Shown piece by piece: positions 20,612 through 30,021 of a stretch of 64,000 nt of DNA (the stretch's first letter is position 1; each line of letters opens with the position of its first letter). The notes beneath the pieces are model-generated. The model saw nothing but the letters and a program-made list of their open reading frames with translations, had not been told where the DNA came from and searched no databases. The position numbers were made by a program, and so were the translations under genes. Source of the stretch: Magnaporthiopsis rhizophila (lineage: Eukaryota > Ascomycota > Sordariomycetes > Magnaporthales > Magnaporthaceae); NCBI GenBank assembly GCA_003049465.1, contig PYSS01000005.1:262087-326086 (forward strand), in the 5' to 3' direction.

Positions 20612-22018
20612 TGTGTCGAACGGTCGGAGTGCAAGTGCACTACGGAGATGATGGTGGTGGACGGATGGGTGGTTGGGATGGATGGTATGTGTGCTATGTG
20701 AGTGGTATGTAGGTTGTTGGCTGCCAGCCAATGCTTTAATGTCCGACTAGTGTAGGTGAGGGTTTGTGGCGGTCCGTTGTGCTCCGTCGTGTCACTCAGG
20801 AGGAATAATAGGAAAAGGGAAAAGAGGAATGGGCTATCGGAGATGGGGGACGGACAGGCGGATGAATAGCAACAATTAAAGGGGAGACGGCGTGCCCATC
20901 TGATGGTGGGGGAAGAGACGCAAGCTCGACAAGCGAGGAGGACGCCGCGAGTGCGCGAGGAAGGGGGCGGTCGCCGGGCGGGGGAAGCAGAAGTCGTACT
21001 ATGAATGCACGAGAATGATGCGGTCCTCGGATGTCCGGGGGATGCTTGGCTGGCGCCTCGGGCGGTCTGGCGGGATGTTATGTAGAGGTACCTCTCACGT
21101 CAAAAAGCAGGGCTGCAGGCTTAGGCTGCGGGAGGGATGGACCAAGGAGGAGCTGATGCGTCGGCAATGAATGCAGGATCCGGCACGCTTCTCCGTCCGT
21201 CCACTTCTCGCCGTATAAGTACACTTTTGGATGCCGTGATGTTTAAAAGAGGCCCAGATCGCCAAGCACCCACATCACCGCTCTCGTATCCAGGGCAGAT
21301 TGCCTTCGACTTTCACCGCGATTAAAAAAAGGCCCACGCCCAGCCGCCCTGAAAATCCCTGCTGGTGGGGGTTTGTGCTGCCATGGCTTCGGTGGGCAAT
21401 TTTCCGTTGAGGCGTCAACAAACGCCTACTGCGCCAAAAGAGTTTGGTTCACTGATGGAAAGCAGGCCGCGCGCCCCTTGCTGGTCTGGGGCCTTGTTCC
21501 TGTTGGGGAGGGGGCAGGGACAGCTTGAGCTCGGACCACGTAGCCACACCACGCCCGCCAACATCAGCGATCAGGTACCGACCTGCCCCAAATTCCGATG
21601 ACCGGCGGTCAGCAGCTGCCGACCCCGGTTGTCTCCAAATGCGGTCTAGGGGCAGGCCTTTGCTGCACCAAGCTAATTGGGACCGGCCCACTGATCGGCG
21701 GATCCCGTGATTGAGCTTGTTTGCTTGGTTGAGGAGACGACGACTGGCAGATCCAGGAATTAGAGCATCGCGATTCATATGCCCATGGTGGGAGATACAC
21801 CAAGACGTGGAACCTGCAGGCCATCTTGGCGACTCGCGCTTCCTCAATTTATTAGGTTGTCAACTTGGCCAATCCAGTGTGCTGGATTTCAGAGCCACCG
21901 ATCTATCTCCGAACTGCTTTCCCCGCCTTACACCCAACAGCCTTTTCACTTTACACCCATCCATGCCAACCCCCCGAAAGCCCCACCCCCCCAGCTCTTG
22001 ACACCCAGCTTCTGCCAC
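20612..22018. other. Intergenic, no gene seen
   Basis: 1.4 kb upstream of the mitochondrial-protein gene and downstream of the secreted hydrolase gene. Only short frames without resemblance to known proteins. Confidence 0.4.
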
Positions 22019-23185
22019 CTAAGTCCGCAGCGCACCATCCAGGAACTGCCGGATCTGGCCAAAGGCGGTCGGCGCCGAGTGGTGCAGCGACCAGTCGTGT
22101 CCCGAGTTTTGGACCACGATGGAGCCTCGAGCCGCGGCGTCCGGGAACAGCAGCGCCGCCGTCTGCTGGTTGATGGTGTCGCAGTCGCCGGCGGTGCAGG
22201 AGAAGTGGTCCTTGTCGCCGTTGACGAAGACGACCTTGCCCGTGTACCCAGCCGCGGGCAGCGACGACGTTGTCGCCTCTCCCGGCGTCCACGTGTCCTG
22301 CGTCGCGAAGTCGCGCGGCGGGATGGCCGGGTTGTAGTGGCCCGGGTAATAGAAGGCCGCCGTTCTCGCCGCCTCGGTCTCGAAGGTGAGATAGCCTAGC
22401 CGGAGCGTTTGCGGGAACCGGTCCGGGTGCAGGCGGCGCGCCGAGCCGACGACGAAGGCCCCGACGGACTCGACGGTGCCGCCGATGCCGAGCCCCGTCA
22501 TGACGTAGGCGTCCGCATCGGCCGGGTGCAGACGAGCCAGTGCCGTGCCCAGGGAGCAGCCCAGCGAGTGGCAGACGTACGCGATCTTGAAGTCCCTCTT
22601 GAACGTGATGCCGGGAAGCACGCGGCCGGGGAGTTTTCGGATGTGCTCGACGCTGTCGCGGATGGATTTGATCACCTGGTGGATGGTCTCGGTCTGGAGC
22701 GCCGCCTGCACATCGTTCAACGGATCCGGGCGCTGCTTGTCGGCACCGTGACCGAGCCTGTCGAGGGTCAGGACGTGATAGCCCGCCTTGGTGGCATAGG
22801 CGACAAAGTCGTTTTCTTTGACGCCGTAGCCCCTCCACACCTCCTGGCCATAGGTTGCTCCCGAGACCAGGACCTGGAGCACATCCACCTTGCGAGGTCG
22901 TAGCGAGAGCGACGGGCAGAAGGTTCCGCTCGTGGTGAAGTTGCCGCTCACGGTCCTCACCGGACCGCCTGACGGGATGCCCCCGCCCAGAAGTCTCGCA
23001 ATGCTCCACTGGACGATTGCAGTCTCGTTATTGGGGTCGGGTGGGTTGGTGACGATCTTGTTCTCGGCGGAGGCGGTAACTTTAAACGTGACCGGAAAAC
23101 ACAAGGGGTTTCCGGGAATGACAAGGGCGCTGGAGGCTCCGAGGAGCAGCGAGGCTACAATATTGGCCAACTTGAAGCTCCGCAT
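22019..23185 (-). CDS. Secreted alpha/beta hydrolase
   Basis: Single exon, 388 aa. The N-terminus is a classical signal peptide (MRSFKLANIVASLLLGASSALV). The fold's markers are VDVLQVLVSGATYG (first strand), YHVLTLDRLGHGADKQ, the nucleophile elbow YVCHSLGCSLG (Ser near residue 207), VVFVNGDKDHFSC (Asp near 324) and QNSGHDWSLHH (His near 364), so a full Ser-Asp-His triad is plausible. Cysteines around GTFCPSL and SCTAGDC fit an extracellular disulfide-bonded enzyme. It resembles fungal secreted hydrolases of the AB_hydrolase_1/6 type; substrate (ester, lipid or polyketide lactone) cannot be assigned. A TATA-like element lies about 105 bp upstream. Confidence 0.85.
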   Translation of the reverse strand: MRSFKLANIVASLLLGASSALVIPGNPLCFPVTFKVTASAENKIVTNPPDPNNETAIVQWSIARLLGGGIPSGGPVRTVSGNFTTSGTFCPSLSLRPRKVDVLQVLVSGATYGQEVWRGYGVKENDFVAYATKAGYHVLTLDRLGHGADKQRPDPLNDVQAALQTETIHQVIKSIRDSVEHIRKLPGRVLPGITFKRDFKIAYVCHSLGCSLGTALARLHPADADAYVMTGLGIGGTVESVGAFVVGSARRLHPDRFPQTLRLGYLTFETEAARTAAFYYPGHYNPAIPPRDFATQDTWTPGEATTSSLPAAGYTGKVVFVNGDKDHFSCTAGDCDTINQQTAALLFPDAAARGSIVVQNSGHDWSLHHSAPTAFGQIRQFLDGALRT

Positions 23186-24540
23186 GGCCGATGACGATGG
23201 CGGTTGGCTTGCTTGGATAAGGAGGGACTTGGTCGGTTGATGGCCATGCTATCCCGTCTGGTTCTCCCACAGTGGAAGCCCGTCGGATCTTTATACAAGT
23301 ACCGGGGGGGAAGGGTTTTCTTTTCGGCCAAGTTGGCCAGAAGACGAGCGACGAGCTGATTCCAGGGATATCAGTCGCAAAAATCGACAGGTCGTTCTGA
23401 GCTCTGAAAATAGCACATGCTTTGCAATACCAGAACGGCTGGTGGCTCAGCTTGTCTCGACAGCTGGGCGTCATGGGATTTGCAACAGCCATTCCTTTGT
23501 TGTCCCGGGATTCCGGCTGCGCTAAATTCCTTCCAAGGTTCCATATATTGCCGTGGCGTTCCCAACGAGCTGATATCATTCAGAGTTCTATTCAGCCTGT
23601 TCGTGGCTGACATCCCTTGTTCGACCACGCGGAATGGCGCTACCAATGCAGAAATGACCAACAGACAAAAGAAATGCATCCCACGTCATGTCTGCGTCTT
23701 CTGGAAGATTGCCCATTTCACCTTCCAAAACGGGTCGGGGAGAATTCTCCGGGGAGGCCGCCATCGCCACATGGCCTTCGTCCTCTCCGCCAGTCGGGAC
23801 GCTCCCAGACAGCATCCCACGGTTCTTTGGACGACAGAAAGCAGGAATGCAGACCAACGTGCGTGTGCTCTCTGGAATGCTTGCTTTCGTTTTCTGACTG
23901 GAACAGATCTGGATGAGGGTGGTGTTGTCACGGGTGGATGATAGGACACACACTGCCCGGGCAACTGGCAAAAGCATCCGATATCCTGGTCGACGCGGGC
24001 GCTTAAATTACGCAAGAAGAAGGGCAATTTCTCGCCAAAACGCGGCTGCCGTTGGCGAGCGATGTCCATGCGACTCCCCTGGGCCAGCCGACAGATGGGT
24101 GGGATATATGGATCGTGGGATACTGCGTGCCGTGTGTGCAAGCATGCTCGTATGCATGAGGCGGTTCAAGCTTATTGCCATCAAGCTGCTCGGCCTTTTT
24201 CTTGTCCTTATTTGCACCGTGGTCTTCTCGCAGGGGCGGGCCGCAACTTTGATGCTAATGAAAGGTACCCGCACGCAATTTCATATTGTCAATGCCCAGG
24301 GTATTCTCGTGCCCACCAAGCCCGACTTCGGTCCATAGGGTCCACCACCAGAATCCATTTTGTGCAAAAGTTGTGTGCAAAGTGCTACGTCGCTATCACT
24401 GCGCCAAGTGGCCGTGCCGGTCGATGGGGTCGGCGACGATGGTGACAGGTCTCATAAAGAGGCTTGTGTCGTCGCTCGCCAGGAGGGGGGTGAGGGAAAT
24501 GCCCCTCTTGCTCTTTAGCCACATACAGCAACACCCCGAC
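23186..24540. other. Divergent intergenic region
   Basis: 1.35 kb between the secreted hydrolase (minus) and the endonuclease-fold gene (plus). Apart from the TATA-like element and a 60-codon frame at 24156-24338 with a signal-like N-terminus, nothing is supported. Confidence 0.4.
23290..23295 (-). promoter_or_regulatory. TATA-like box for the secreted hydrolase
   Basis: TATAAA on the minus strand (23290-23295), about 105 bp upstream of the hydrolase start at 23185; a plausible position for a fungal core promoter element. Confidence 0.4.
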
Positions 24541-25470
24541 ATGCAGCTCCCGACCTTCTTCCTCATCGCCCTCCTGGCGGCCCAGGGGGCGCTGGCCGCC
24601 CTCCCGGTCCGGCTCGTCAGCTGGAACATCCGGTACGCGGCCAGCGGGCGCGAGCCCAACGAGAAGCCGTGGTGGGACCTCTTCTGCTTCATCTGGAAGA
24701 GCCGGTGCCGCCACTACCATGTCTCGTCGCTGCTCAAGGGCCTGCAAGGGTCGGCGCCCCAGGGCGCGCCCACCGTCATCGCCATGCAGGAGGCGCTGCA
24801 CAACCAGCTCAAGGACGTCAAGAAGGGGCTGGGCCGGGACTGGGACCACGTCGGCGTGGCGCGCGACGACGGCAAGCGCAAGGGCGAGTACAGCCCCATC
24901 CTCTACAACAAGTCGGACCTGCGCGTCCTCGACTCGGCCACAAAGTGGCTGTCCCCGACGCCCGACGTCGTCTCCTTCGGCTGGGGCGCCGGCAGCCGCC
25001 GCGTCGTCACCATCGCCGTGCTCGAGCACCTAGCCACGGGGTCGAAATTCCTGCACGCAAACTGCCACCTCGACAACGTCTCGGTCCAGGCCCGGAGCGA
25101 GGGCGTCAAGGTCGTCGTCGCCCAGATCCAGGCCATGCTCGCGAGGTGGGGGCCCTTGCCCGTCTCGCTCTCGGGCGACTTCAACTCGAGCCCGTACCAC
25201 GACGCCTTCAAGACCCTCGCCGACACGGGCTTCATGAAGGGCGAGCTGTTCGACCTCGCCCAGCCCGACAAGGTCGTGGGCGCCGGCGGCACCGTCACGT
25301 ACACGACGTTTACGCCCGAGAAGGGAACCGCCCGCATCGATTTCCTGTGGCTGGGGCCCAGGGATGGGTACAACTACACGGTGCAGAAGTACGAGATAAT
25401 GGATAACCAGGTCAACGGGGTGCTTGCTAGCGACCACAGGGCTGTGGTGGGCGATGTTACCATCAACTAG
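24541..25470 (+). CDS. Secreted endonuclease/exonuclease/phosphatase-family protein
   Basis: Single exon, 309 aa from the ATG at 24541 that begins a clear signal peptide (MQLPTFFLIALLAAQGALA). The mature part has all EEP-superfamily motifs in order: LVSWNIRYA, VIAMQEAL (metal-binding Glu), YSPILYNKSDL, FLHANCHLDNVS, LSGDFNSSPYHDAF (catalytic Asp-x-Asn), RIDFLWLG and the C-terminal SDHRAVVGDV (Ser-Asp-His). The family includes DNase-I-like nucleases, sphingomyelinases and inositol phosphatases, so the substrate is open; extracellular location is strongly suggested. An upstream in-frame region from 24286 is open but lacks a comparable start. Confidence 0.88.
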   Translation: MQLPTFFLIALLAAQGALAALPVRLVSWNIRYAASGREPNEKPWWDLFCFIWKSRCRHYHVSSLLKGLQGSAPQGAPTVIAMQEALHNQLKDVKKGLGRDWDHVGVARDDGKRKGEYSPILYNKSDLRVLDSATKWLSPTPDVVSFGWGAGSRRVVTIAVLEHLATGSKFLHANCHLDNVSVQARSEGVKVVVAQIQAMLARWGPLPVSLSGDFNSSPYHDAFKTLADTGFMKGELFDLAQPDKVVGAGGTVTYTTFTPEKGTARIDFLWLGPRDGYNYTVQKYEIMDNQVNGVLASDHRAVVGDVTIN

Positions 25471-25990
25471 CTTGCAAGGCAGGCGCCGGACCGATTTCTT
25501 CGATGTAATAATTAATTTTAACAGCAAAATCAACATACTTTCTAAACTACGGGAAGCCGCGTCTCGCAAGGCCCGGAACATTCTCCCCGAGCCCTCGTAT
25601 TGACTTGAGGCAGGCGGTATGGATGTGGAATCCGCTGCCCAGGCTGCTTCCTTCTCTTCTGACGCCCATGTTTTAAACAGTCACGTGAATGAGCAAGCAC
25701 ATTCTCCTTCCAAAGGAAACTGCAAGGGACGCCGCGGGCCAAAAACACGGACCCGGTCCAAACTCACCTCTTCCCTCAAGAACTGGCACGACCTCCTAGC
25801 CAAATCATCCCGACAAAGCTGGGCTGCGGCAAGTCTCTATCTCTGCTACCAATACGAATCGATACAGCCGTATTCCTCAACAAAACAATCTTCACAAGCT
25901 ACAATCCGATAATCATCGTCATCAAGACCACCAACAGCGTTCCAAAAATCAGCAGCCTCAACAAGGACACGCTCCCCCTTAAAAGAAAAG
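25471..25990. other. Intergenic, no gene seen
   Basis: 520 bp between the EEP gene and the interrupted membrane ORF. A 97-codon frame at 25619-25912 has no recognisable feature and is not called. Confidence 0.35.
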
Positions 25991-26566
25991 ATGGCACACA
26001 TGCTCCACCGAGTCTCCCTTCTCGCGGAGCAGACGGTAGTCTTCACGCTCGGCCTGCCCGCCGCGCTGGCCGGGTAGGGCATCGGCTTCGTGGTCGGCAG
26101 CTGCGTGCGGCTCGAGAAGAAGTACCGGCACATGCAGGCCAGCCTCTCCAAGAACAGCAACAGCAACAACAACGACAACAACACGGCCCCCCTCGACGCG
26201 CGCAACAACGGCAACAACGTCCACTGCAGCCACTGCTGCCCATGGTGTCCACAGCCGCCGCCGCCGGGTCACTGCGGCGCCGACTGCGCAATCTGCCGCC
26301 CGGCCGCGTGCGCGAGGTGCGGCGCCGCCTGCACGCGTAGCGGCTGCCGTGCTGCTGCCGATGTGTCTGGAGAAGGCGGCGGTGACGAAGGGAGAGAGAG
26401 GCACGAGCTCGACGGACTCGGCCTGGGCCTGAACCTGGACGGTGGCGAGCTGGACCCGGACGGCGGCTTCTACCCTCGCTTCTCGCCGTCCGTGTCCAAC
26501 CACCAGAGCAGCGTTGCTGCTGCTTCGAGCTCGGATGACGACCAGAGCTTCAAGAGTACTTCTTAG
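25991..26566 (+). pseudogene. Single-pass membrane protein ORF with in-frame TAG
   Basis: From the ATG at 25991 the frame runs 191 codons to a stop at 26564-26566, broken only by TAG at 26075-26077 (codon 29). The TAG sits inside a hydrophobic segment (TVVFTLGLPAALAG / GIGFVVGSC) followed directly by a basic LEKKYR, so the coding sense continues across the stop. Downstream come an Asn/Ser-rich stretch, a Cys-rich segment (CSHCCPWC, CGADCAICRPAACARC), and an acidic, Ser-rich C-terminus. One base change (for example TGG or TAC) would open the frame. Without the stop it would be a small membrane-anchored protein with a Cys-rich cytosolic or lumenal part. It could also be non-coding composition; the opposite strand has a long GC-driven frame. 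I do not recognise a family. Confidence 0.35.
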
Positions 26567-26890
26567 GACGCGGAGACGGAGGGTGGTGTTGCACACGCGT
26601 GAGGAGGCGGACGTTCATCTTTGATCACGGAATACGATTGTCGTTTGATAGCGAAAGTTTGCCCAGCCAGTCAGCGCCTTTACACCAAGAAACAGAGATA
26701 TATGCACACAGGACTAGAGACAGACAGCGAGAACAGAGTCTAGCAATAGAGAAACACACAAAAAAAACCCCCCCGCAAAAAGTGTGATTTATATATATAC
26801 GCTCATTTTCGACGTGCCGCTATCCACCACAGAAACGATGATACAGCAAAACAGAAAGTAAACTTTTGAAATTCAACTCTAAACACATCT
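26567..26890. other. Convergent intergenic spacer
   Basis: 324 bp, AT-rich, with a short A/C run near 26758-26775; no gene seen. Confidence 0.4.
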
Positions 26891-28179
26891 CTAGTCGTCA
26901 TACCCCGCCTTCATGTTGCCAAGCATGCCGTTGGTGGCGGCTCGTCTCCTCTTGCCCAGCACCTCCTTGATCCACTCGGTCATGGTGAAGCCCCAGTGGC
27001 CGGCCACCATGGCGCCGCTCAGGATGTTGACGACCTTGACGAGGAACAGCAAAAAGGTGTCGCGCGACTCCTCGATGTTGAGCAGGACTGGCTCGATGTC
27101 GTACTTGAAGAAGATGCCCGGGATGGCGCGGTCCGAGATCTCCGAGTTCTGCTCCGTGACGGCGTACTGGTTGGTGAAGATGGTGGAGCCGAAGCCGCCG
27201 GACGACGACCTGACGCTGTAGACGGTCGGGACGACGGACAGAAAGTACTGGAACTTGTGGAAGTGCGTGTTGGCGCCGTTGATGGTGAGGTCGAGCGGGT
27301 TGACGAGCGAGGGGTAGAACTCGCCAAACGAGAACTCGTTGATGATGTGGGTGAAGTTGAAGGCTGCTCTTGGTTAGTGTGTGTAGGTAGACAAGACACC
27401 AGTATGTAGGTAGGCAGATAGATAGATACCCACCATCGTGGTCCAGATGCTCGCCGAACTCCATGTAGCCGTGGCCCCTGGCCGTGATGTGAAAGTCGCC
27501 CTGGACCTTGTTCAGGTCCAGGCTCCCAAAGATGCGGCAGCTGTCGGCGGTGGCGCCCCAGAGGCGCGGCGTCTTGCCCCAGCGGGCGCGCTTCTTGCCG
27601 AGGGCGACGATGTCGTGGACGTGCTCCTCGCCGAAGCCCTCGTCGTGGCCGTCGTGCTCGAACCCTTCGTTGGTGACGAGGCGGTTGTGCTTGTCGCGGC
27701 CCAGCTTGTGGACGCCGTTGGCGTCCACCCACTGCGTCCACGCGCTGGGGTCCATCTTGAGGCGCGATGCCGCCAGGATGCGGTCGCCGGCCGCGTCCTG
27801 GACGTTGACGTGCAGGTCCTCGCACTTCATGTGCACCACCACGTCCAGGTTGATCTGCATCGAGTGGCCCACGCCCTTCTCGACGGCGAACGTGTGCGTC
27901 TCGACGCCGTGCCACCACCGCGTCAGCTCCGTCCACGTCAGGATCGCTGATACAATCAGCATGGCCACCGTCCACTTGCCGCCGCCCGACGTCCGCGTCA
28001 CATATTGGGGTTTTGACTTGGCTGTGTGGCCGTCGTGGCAGGCTGTCAGTGTCTGCGGGGGTCTGGGCCGGTGTAATAGGTTTTAGGTACATACGGAATG
28101 CGTCGAATGCGCTGACAACGCTGCCCGAAGGCGCAAACGGGTCCTCCTCCAGGTGGCTTTTCTCATATCCGTTCATCAT
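26891..28179 (-). CDS. ERV41: COPII vesicle protein Erv41 (ERGIC-2 family)
   Basis: Membrane protein that cycles between ER and Golgi in complex with Erv46 and retrieves ER proteins. Exons 28095-28179, 27434-28021 and 26891-27363 encode 381 aa. The order fits the family: VVSAFDAFPKSKPQYVTRTSGGGKWTV before the first membrane helix (VAMLIVSAILTW), then WWHGVETHTFAVEKGVGHSMQINLDVVVHM, the CEDLHVNVQD lumenal stretch, CRIFGSLDLNKVQGDFHITARGHGY, FNFTHIINEFSFGEFYPSLVNPLD, AVTEQNSEI, PGIFFKYDIEPVLL and the second membrane helix (FLLFLVKVVNILSGAMVAGHWGF). Both introns are phase 1 and GT-AG. An A25 tract (T25 in the sense direction) lies about 50 bp upstream of the start. Confidence 0.95.
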
Positions 28180-28227
28180 CTTGCCAGCAGGAGAAGATGC
28201 TCCCTCGTGTAAAGATCAAAAAGCCCC

Positions 28228-28252
28228 AAAAAAAAAAAAAAAAAAAAAAAAA
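28228..28252. repeat. A25 homopolymer next to the ERV41 start
   Basis: 25 consecutive A on the plus strand, 49 bp upstream of the minus-strand ERV41 ATG. Poly(dA:dT) tracts commonly keep promoters nucleosome-free; that function here is inference. Confidence 0.9.
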
Positions 28253-29096
28253 GAAGATGGGCACCTGCTGTGTCACCTCGGGCTCCTCTGCGGCATCTGC
28301 TTGAGAGCGCCGCGCTTTGCCCCGGGACCGAGCTTCGTGTTCGTTTCTGGTCGACTGCGTTTGGTGATTTCGGTGCCGTCTAGCCCGCGGGGGCAAGGAA
28401 AAAGGGGCACTCGCGTGGTGGTGGTGGCTCGTCTGAGGAAGCAAAAGAGTGGAGGGCCTGCTACCACATTGCAGTCGCCAAAGCTCCTGGGTAGATATCC
28501 AATGTCAACGCTGCTGGGCGTGTGTCTCCGGGAGCGGTCGGTTCTGCAGGGAATCGGGTCGGCGTCGTCGGTGTCGTCCAAAAGGAGGCCAATGCTGGAA
28601 TTCGGAGTTCGAGAATGCTCTTCGGCTCGGCTGCTCCGCATGCACGGCGCGCATCAAAATCCCTGAGGACAGTTTGTCACCAGCAACCCGTCAGCCCTTA
28701 GACCCCTGAATTAGCATTCCCGCCTGATTGGCGCGGCCTGTGCTGCATGTGTGGGACCCAACCGCCTGCGCGGAGGCGTCGGACCCACAGGGTGTGCGTT
28801 TAGGGATCCAGTTTCGAGATGCGGAGGCGCTGTGGACGAAAAGATGTGACGATGATTTGGCTTGGTATAATCATGAGGCAGTGTGTTCTGCTAATATATA
28901 TGGCCATATTCCCGAGGAAGTCTCCAGAGGCGTTATCCGAGTATTGTGATGCATAGGGAGACGGAAGACCCAGCATAACCGAGCTTGTCAGCTTCCCCGC
29001 TTCATCAGCACCCGAGGAGCACCACCAGAGCCATACAGCATTCATCACATTTGATCCCTTCCCCTTCATATATCGATGCAAGACATATTCAGAGCA
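28253..29096. other. Divergent promoter region ERV41 / DsbA-like gene
   Basis: About 840 bp with no supported ORF. It should carry promoters for both flanking genes. Confidence 0.4.
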
Positions 29097-29861
29097 ATGG
29101 CCTACGAATCGCAGATATTTTTCACCCTCGACACCGTATGTCCATGGTAAGGAGACCGCTTTCGTATACGACAAAAGGGGCGGCGATACTAAACCCCCAC
29201 AAGGACATACATCGCCAAAAAGCGCCTAGATAAAGCCCTCGCAAACCACGCTCAGTCCTCCGCAGCTGCGCAAGTCCGCTTCACGCTCCGCTTCCTCCCC
29301 TACCAGCTCCATCCGGACCTCCCCGTCCGGGAGCAGGACAGGTGGGCGTGGCTGCGCGACTCCGAGTTCGGCGGCTCCGAGGAGGGTATGGTCGCGGCGC
29401 ACGCGCGGCTGACGATGGAGCGCCGCAAAGACGATGATGGTGAAGGCCTCGTGTCCGAGCTCGGGTTCGCGGGCGTCGTGGCCAACACGCTCGAGGCGCA
29501 CCGCGTGCTGCACGTCGTGCAGGAGGACCGCGGGTCCCAGGTCGCGGGCCTGCTGGTCGACGCGCTGTTCCGGCGCTACTTTGCCGACGGCGCTAGTCCG
29601 GCCGCTGAGGGGATGCTGGTTGCCGCCTGCGTCGAGGCCGGCCTGTCCGAGGCCGAGGCGAGGGTGCTCGTGGTTGAGGATAGAGGCGGTAGAGGACTGG
29701 CCGAGGTGCGGAGGGTGATTGCGGAGCAGAGGATCAATGGGGTGGATTCTGTACCCTGGATCCTGATGGAGGGACGCAAGAGGGACATCGCTTTGGTTGG
29801 GGCCAAGGATGTGGTTGAGTATGCCAAGGCGGTGCAGACTATCGTCAAGGAGAGCTCGTGA
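29097..29861 (+). CDS. DsbA-fold (FrnE-like) thioredoxin-superfamily protein
   Basis: Exons 29097-29146 and 29204-29861 (GT-AG intron of 57 nt with an ACTAAAC branch site) encode 235 aa. The start IFFTLDTVCPWTYIAKKRLDKAL, with the W codon split by the intron, is the FrnE/HCCA-isomerase signature; the active-site motif is CPWT, so only the first Cys of CxxC is present, as in many members. Other family parts: FLPYQLHPDLP, LGFAGVVANTLEAHRVLHV, LVDALFRRYFADG, VNGVDSVPWILMEGR-like cis-Pro loop (NGVDSVPWI) and the C-terminal helix. Fungal members are of unknown substrate; glutathione-dependent or disulfide chemistry is possible. An in-frame ATG at 29076 would add 7 residues. No signal peptide. Confidence 0.85.
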
Positions 29862-30021
29862 TAAGTGTGCATTGCCACGTTTTTGATAATAATAAATAAC
29901 AATAATAATCCATGGAATCACCGCCATCACATCCTCCGCCTGACGCTATACCGACGTGGTGCACAAATCACCAACTAATACGGGGAAATGAGGCCAAGGC
30001 CAGACAAAGAAAAGTGCGGTA

